A program made the translations under genes and the position numbers. Positions 21,056 to 64,000 of a DNA stretch of 64,000 nt are shown piece after piece. The notes beneath the pieces are model-generated. The model searched no databases. It was given only the letters and a program-made list of their open reading frames with translations, and was not told where the DNA came from. Within the stretch, counting starts at the first letter, position 1. Every line of letters starts with the position of its first letter. This DNA is from Ctena decussata (taxonomy: Eukaryota > Mollusca > Bivalvia > Lucinida > Lucinidae): contig OZ022511.1 of assembly GCA_963989385.1 (NCBI GenBank), forward strand, positions 27,088,503 through 27,152,502, written 5' to 3'.

Positions 21056-22228
21056 TATACAAAAGCCACTTTAAGCCAGATACTGAATTGGGACCCATGC
21101 ATGTTCAATGTATTTTTACCATTTTGCTCTAAATTCATGATATCGACAGTAGGTTATTTCAGTTGCCAACCAAAAATACCCAAATCGCTTTTCAGAACTT
21201 TTTACGTGAAACTCAAGGATGTTTTATATGTTAAATTTGGCTAATCATGGTCATTTACAATGACGAAAGTGTGGTGGAGAAGCTTGCAGTGGTACCTCAC
21301 CATAAAATATTTTATGATGATTCTTATGCAGTCTTCTATCAAACTTGTTGAAATAAAGTGGATCTATTTTTTTAGAACCCCGGTTGTAGAGAATAAACTA
21401 AAACCAAATTATAACCGACTGCTTTTTTTCAAATTAAATATGTTTTACATATCTATTTTATTTTTTTATTTATTTATTAGCGTTGAAACTGCTGATGCAT
21501 ATTGTTTGATTGTAGACACTTGTATACGGAACTTAACATTAGCACTGGGTGTTTAATTCAAAGACAAAGGTGGTGCATGCAATGAATGCAGAATAGAATC
21601 AGCTTTGATATCCGTTTGATAAATTCTCATAATTTCATACGCTGCGTAAATGCACAGGCTGGCCTGACATATGCATAAGTATTTCACCGCCCACTTAAAT
21701 GGTTACCTTTCCGGTTTATTTTGCGGTGACTCAAATTTGTTATTGGTGCATACCTGTGTGCACCTTGAGAGTGTCACAGTGACTGATGACTCTCATAAGA
21801 TTACACACATTTCATTAAAAATAGTGTGTATAGTAGAAAATGTCTTCTTTTCCTTTTTTTTTTTTTTTTTTTTTTGATAGTGATTTTGTATATAAATGGG
21901 GCCTACAATGCGTAATGCTTTCTCTCGCTCTGTTGTAATGAAACACGATCGACTAGCGCAATTCCATCGCCACTTGGAGATTATAATATACATGAAGAAA
22001 CTCCCGACGACAACAATGCTGCGACAGCACTGGTAAACGCTCCTTACCAGTCCCAGTTGGTAACTAAAATTATTACATAAATATCGGTGTCACACACCAT
22101 TAACAGGCATGTTTTAACGAACACAAAACCATGTATTAACAACATGATCCACGCGTTATAATAACCGGCTTTGCGACTTTTCGTATGCAAGTTGCAGATG
22201 TGAGTGAAGTTAGCAGTACAGCAGTTAG
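21056..22228. other. Intergenic, no recognised gene
   Basis: AT-rich sequence with a poly(T) run at 21853-21875. Open frames are short and unrecognised. Confidence 0.5.
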
Positions 22229-22318
22229 TCTGGCTACAGACCCTATGTTCAATATATCCTCTGCAAAGGAACAATCTGACCGCCAGAGTAATATACAGAT
22301 TCGACTGGAGCTAGGCTA
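22229..22318. mobile_element. Short MITE (AGTCTGGCTACAG)
   Basis: It runs from AGTCTGGCTACAGACCCTAT to ATTCGACTGGAGCTAGGCT, with imperfect inverted ends. A sister copy is at 41947-42050. It is followed by three short tandem CAGTATGAAGTTAG units. Confidence 0.65.
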
Positions 22319-22919
22319 TACAGCAGTATGAAGTTAGAGGTACAGCAGTATGAAGTTAGCAGTACAACAGTTGCAGGGCAATACTCCGACAGTACAGATG
22401 CAAGCGACAAAATTGCATTTGCAGATATCGATCAAAGACTTGTATGCAAGAGTTATACAGATTCGGGTATATATTGTAAAAATGCAAGAGCAGGCGTCAT
22501 TGTGTGAAAATGTTAGTGAAAATGATTTTGACTTATGAACGCTGCTAAAGGCTGGACAAATATTCACGGTTGCTGATCATGGCCTGAACCGAGGAATTTT
22601 ATAGACATGCATTGTGCGTGTAGGAATAAGCAAGGTAATGGCGATGAGACCAAAAATTAGTGTCCAAATATTGTCTTTATTTTCAAAGCATTATGCTTAA
22701 ATTTATGCAATAATAACTATCGACCATGGTTTTCATTGCACTCACAATGACAATGCATGATAAAACAAACAAACAAACAAACAAAAAATGTTGATCCCTA
22801 TAATCAAAGCTTCTGCAAACAGTTAGCCTGAATTAAAAAATTCTATTCGACTCAATTTGACTCAAATGGATGTATCTAAATGGTGGAGTTCTCATAAAAC
22901 TCATTAACTCATGGAAGTG

Positions 22920-23891
22920 GGTTGTTGGTTGTATTGGATTCGATAGTCCCCAGAGACGGCGCATGCGTCCCTACGAAGTTTAACAATTTATGGGAATAGA
23001 GGAATAGAAAAAAGGAAGGAATGCCTCACCTGCTGCAAGCACAGCAGTCGTCATCGTATCGTCCCTGGGGCCGTATTCATAAAACGACTTAAGTCGTTGC
23101 TATGCTGTTGCTAAGGCTGAATTTCTATAAAGGAGATTCCCTACAACTATGAAATTTGCTCTGGAGGAACAGTCTTTGTAAGACTGTTCCTCCAGACCAA
23201 TTTCATAGTTGTAGGGAATCGCCAACATAGAAATTTACCCTTAGCAACAGCATAGCAACGACTTAAGTTGTTTTATGAATACGGCCCCTGAAGCGATGGC
23301 AGGGAGCAGCAAAGATACCGTGTAACGGCCTCATAACAGTTGGTAATGCCGCACAAAGGCCTGCTATACTTGTAAGTGCGGCATGTGGTTGTTTGGATTA
23401 ACTCTACTTATCTATCATGTTCCACTTCTCTCTCCCCGTCTCTGTGAAACGGCCCAAAATGCCTTATAGGACTGTTCAACTCCAGCATACCTTCGAGGGG
23501 ATAGTGAACTGGATGCATTAGCGGCGCCCTTCCGATATTGACTATAGACTGACAAGTGCCTGCTGTGCTTGCAGTACGTACTGGACTCCTCTTTTGTCCC
23601 CTTTTCGTCTTTTTTCTTTGGACGTAGGTGCCGTGAACATTGCCTGACCGATATGAGATAGTGGAGAGTGCTGTTCTTGCAGCAGGTGCGGCATTCTACC
23701 TATCTATCTCTTCATACTGCAACACCTTCTTTCGAGTATTATGTGCAGTTGCGCTGTCAGTGCAAGGGTAAAAGAAAGATTATAGGAGAGTGAGACATTC
23801 CTACCTTGCTTTTATTTCCATACGTTGTTAAACTTCGTAGGGACGAATGCGCCGTCTCTGCGGACTATCGAATTCAATACAACCAGCAACC
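22920..23891. mobile_element. 0.97-kb TIR element with nested foldback
   Basis: Inverted ends of about 110 bp: GGTTGTTGGTTGTATTGGAT at the left, and the right-end complement GGTTGCTGGTTGTATTGAAT. Similarity continues through AGAGACGGCGCAT and TTCGTAGGGACG. Inside, 23068-23287 is a separate near-perfect foldback with ends GGGGCCGTATTCATAAAAC. No coding sequence was recognised. Confidence 0.82.
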
Positions 23892-24369
23892 TACCAAACA
23901 TTACTTCAGTTGTTATGCAGTTTCATGGTTTCACAAGCTGTAACACAGCGAGACTTGGCTCTTGTACATATCTGTGTTTTATACTTTGATTGTTGTAGCG
24001 TTGTGTTTACGATTGTGTATGTGCAACACAATTGCATAACATTTAGCGTGGCCAGCTATATTGTTGTCATAATTTGAACATGGTCCCCGATAAATGTTCA
24101 TTTTGTTTTTAGGAGCTTATCTTTTTTATGTTTAGAGATCTTTCTCGAAATGTAAATATTTGTGCTTATTGATTCTATTTTTTATTGTCTGAAACCTCTG
24201 AAGAAGGCGAAAGCGCGTAGGTAACATATATTAAGAATTGCACTATAAATGATTATCTCTCCATATAGATGAGAAATAAAGAAGTACCCCCTGGGCCAGC
24301 GTTCGAACTCACGCCGACTACGGCAATTCCGCAGGTTCTTTCCGATGATAACCGCCACTTCTTATGTAG

Positions 24370-24645
24370 TGTCCATGGCATTAAAATAGGTGCCACTATC
24401 TATACAGTGTTCAGGTAGCGAATTTATTATTCGTGTCCATGGCATCAATATATGCCAGTATCTTTATGCTCTCCCCGGGACCAAAATAACAGATGTTAGT
24501 ATCTTAGCCGTGTGCGTGGCATCAAAATGAAGCTAGTACTTTCCTAACGTTCGGTGTCCTTGGCATCAAAACTCTTAACGGTACCCGTGGCATCAAAAAA
24601 ACACCAGTATAACCATCTACGCCACTGGGCACTATACGCTCCTTA
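24370..24645. repeat. Degenerate GGCATCAAAA tandem array, small block
   Basis: Repeats of GTGTCCATGGCATCAAAAT..AGTATCTTA every ~40-60 bp, the same family as 26510-27890. Confidence 0.8.
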
Positions 24646-24919
24646 AAAACGAAATTTTTGGACCAATGTTAAGCTTGATTTCTCTGAATGACCGAGGATA
24701 GGGCTACTCCATTAAGTTGTGCGAACACATATATTAATAAGGTGTTAGGTGGAGGGGCTTAAAATCAAACGTGCAGAAAAGTGCATTCTTTATGATGTCA
24801 AACAAAAACAATTTTTTTGAAAGGTATAGGTTTCAAATTCTTTCATGATAATTCTTAATCACAGATGAGTCTCCTTTGGTACATCCGGGACAATCCCTTT
24901 AATTTAACGTTAAAACACC

Positions 24920-24937
24920 TTACCTGTAAACAGGTAA
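24920..24937. promoter_or_regulatory. Dyad TTACCTGT-AA-ACAGGTAA upstream of SLC5
   Basis: A perfect 8-bp inverted repeat with 2-bp spacer, about 100 bp upstream of the SLC5 start codon. Each half contains an ACCTG E-box-like core. A TATA-like GTATATAG is at 24961-24968. A regulatory role is inference. Confidence 0.3.
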
Positions 24938-25038
24938 AACGTAGTGTCCTTCTAACGATCGTATATAGCTGAATCTTTTATGGTCTGTCTCATATACTGT
25001 CAAGTTAAACTGAACTAAAAATAAAAACTGTGTCAAAC

Positions 25039-63320
<38,282 letters not shown>

Positions 63321-63357
63321 GTAAAATACCGTAAAAATCTAAATATCGGGACACCTA

Positions 63358-63431
63358 GACCAGAGCAAACAGCGCAGACCCACATCAGACTGCTCCTGAA
63401 GGAGCAGTATGATCAGGGTCTACGCTGTTTG
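63358..63431. repeat. Hairpin, AACAGCGCAGACCC type
   Basis: GAGCAAACAGCGCAGACCC and the mirrored GGGTCTACGCTGTTTGC enclose CAGACTGCTCCTGAAGGAGC. It starts 37 bp past the exon 11 donor. Its outer arms match 19918-20005. Confidence 0.8.
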
Positions 63432-64000
63432 CAATTCATTTTTCAAATCTTCTGCATATTTAAGACGGATTACTACAATGAAAAACCAAGCAGCTGCTCA
63501 ATTTTTACGGAACTTGCGGTAATCGTTTTTGGTGTCCCAACATTTAAATGTCTTATGGTACCGTTATTTTACTGTCCAATTTCATAATCTTCTAGGAAGA
63601 TTCTTGTAGAACTACGCGATACACTTTAGCTTAAATTTCTGTCATGCGTACACTTTTTCCCCAATGAACTTACAATTTAAGATTTAAAGACATGTTTTTT
63701 TTCATACTTTTATAATGGTCTATAAAGACTGTATTTCAATTAAAGTTAGACCAAATTGACGTTCATAGCAAGATTAAGTTATTATCAACTTTAACCATAA
63801 TCATTAAACGACAGCAGACCTCTGATTTCAGATTTCTTAGAATGGTCTCGATGATTTCAAAAGACCAAACCGAAGGTATTACTGACTACATATTATTATT
63901 ATGCCTGCCTTCAAGAGTTACATTGTTTTCATTTACATTTATATTTCGGACTATCCCAGATATGCGAGTCAAGTTTTGAAATATTAACAGTTGAATCATC
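63432..64000. other. SLC5 intron 11, no recognised feature
   Basis: AT-rich. No SGLT C-terminal exon was found, so the gene continues past the window. Confidence 0.55.

Noticed and set aside
63321..64000. Search for SLC5 exon 12
   Set aside because: No acceptor followed by an SGLT-like stretch was found; the 139-codon frame here is exon 11 read through its donor into a hairpin.

Overview
This is animal genomic DNA and most likely from a bivalve mollusc. The genes are split into short GT-AG exons separated by long AT-rich introns. Those introns are packed with tRNA-derived SINEs, foldback (inverted-repeat) elements, and Helitron and non-LTR retrotransposon debris. The molluscan assignment rests on the character of the repeats and is an inference.

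Only two protein-coding genes can be supported, and they lie head to head. On the minus strand (2571-16061) is a complete five-exon short-chain dehydrogenase/reductase of the C-factor/sniffer-like type. I reassembled it as 250 residues with the Rossmann TGxxxGxG motif, NNA, catalytic Ser, YxxxK and a natural stop. On the plus strand, starting at 25039, is a sodium/glucose cotransporter of the SLC5 (SGLT) family. Eleven exons carry the first 476 codons in one continuous frame. The rest, probably a further ~180-200 residues, lies beyond the right edge. Its intron 1 is about 21 kb. The two start codons are about 9 kb apart. The genes have no evident functional link: one is a cytosolic oxidoreductase, the other a plasma-membrane sugar transporter.

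Layout: 1-2570, 3' flank of the SDR gene with dispersed repeats; 2571-16061, SDR gene, whose ~9.2 kb intron 1 holds a 3.4-kb TIR element, a 2.35-kb giant inverted repeat and a reverse-transcriptase fossil; 16062-25038, intergenic, with a 43-bp tandem array, SINEs, MITEs and a 0.97-kb TIR element; 25039-64000, SLC5 gene, with tandem arrays, two TTAA-flanked elements, SINEs and many hairpins in its introns.

The most distinctive content is structural. A ~238-bp palindromic family (called F1 here) has nine full-length copies, two of them flanking SLC5 exon 3. A 331-bp multi-motif hairpin (F2) is present twice at the same length. There are several large TIR elements with recognisable target-site duplications, tandem arrays derived from pieces of mobile elements, and a triplicated splice-donor segment after SLC5 exon 6. 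All open reading frames outside the two genes look like repeat read-through or transposon fossils.
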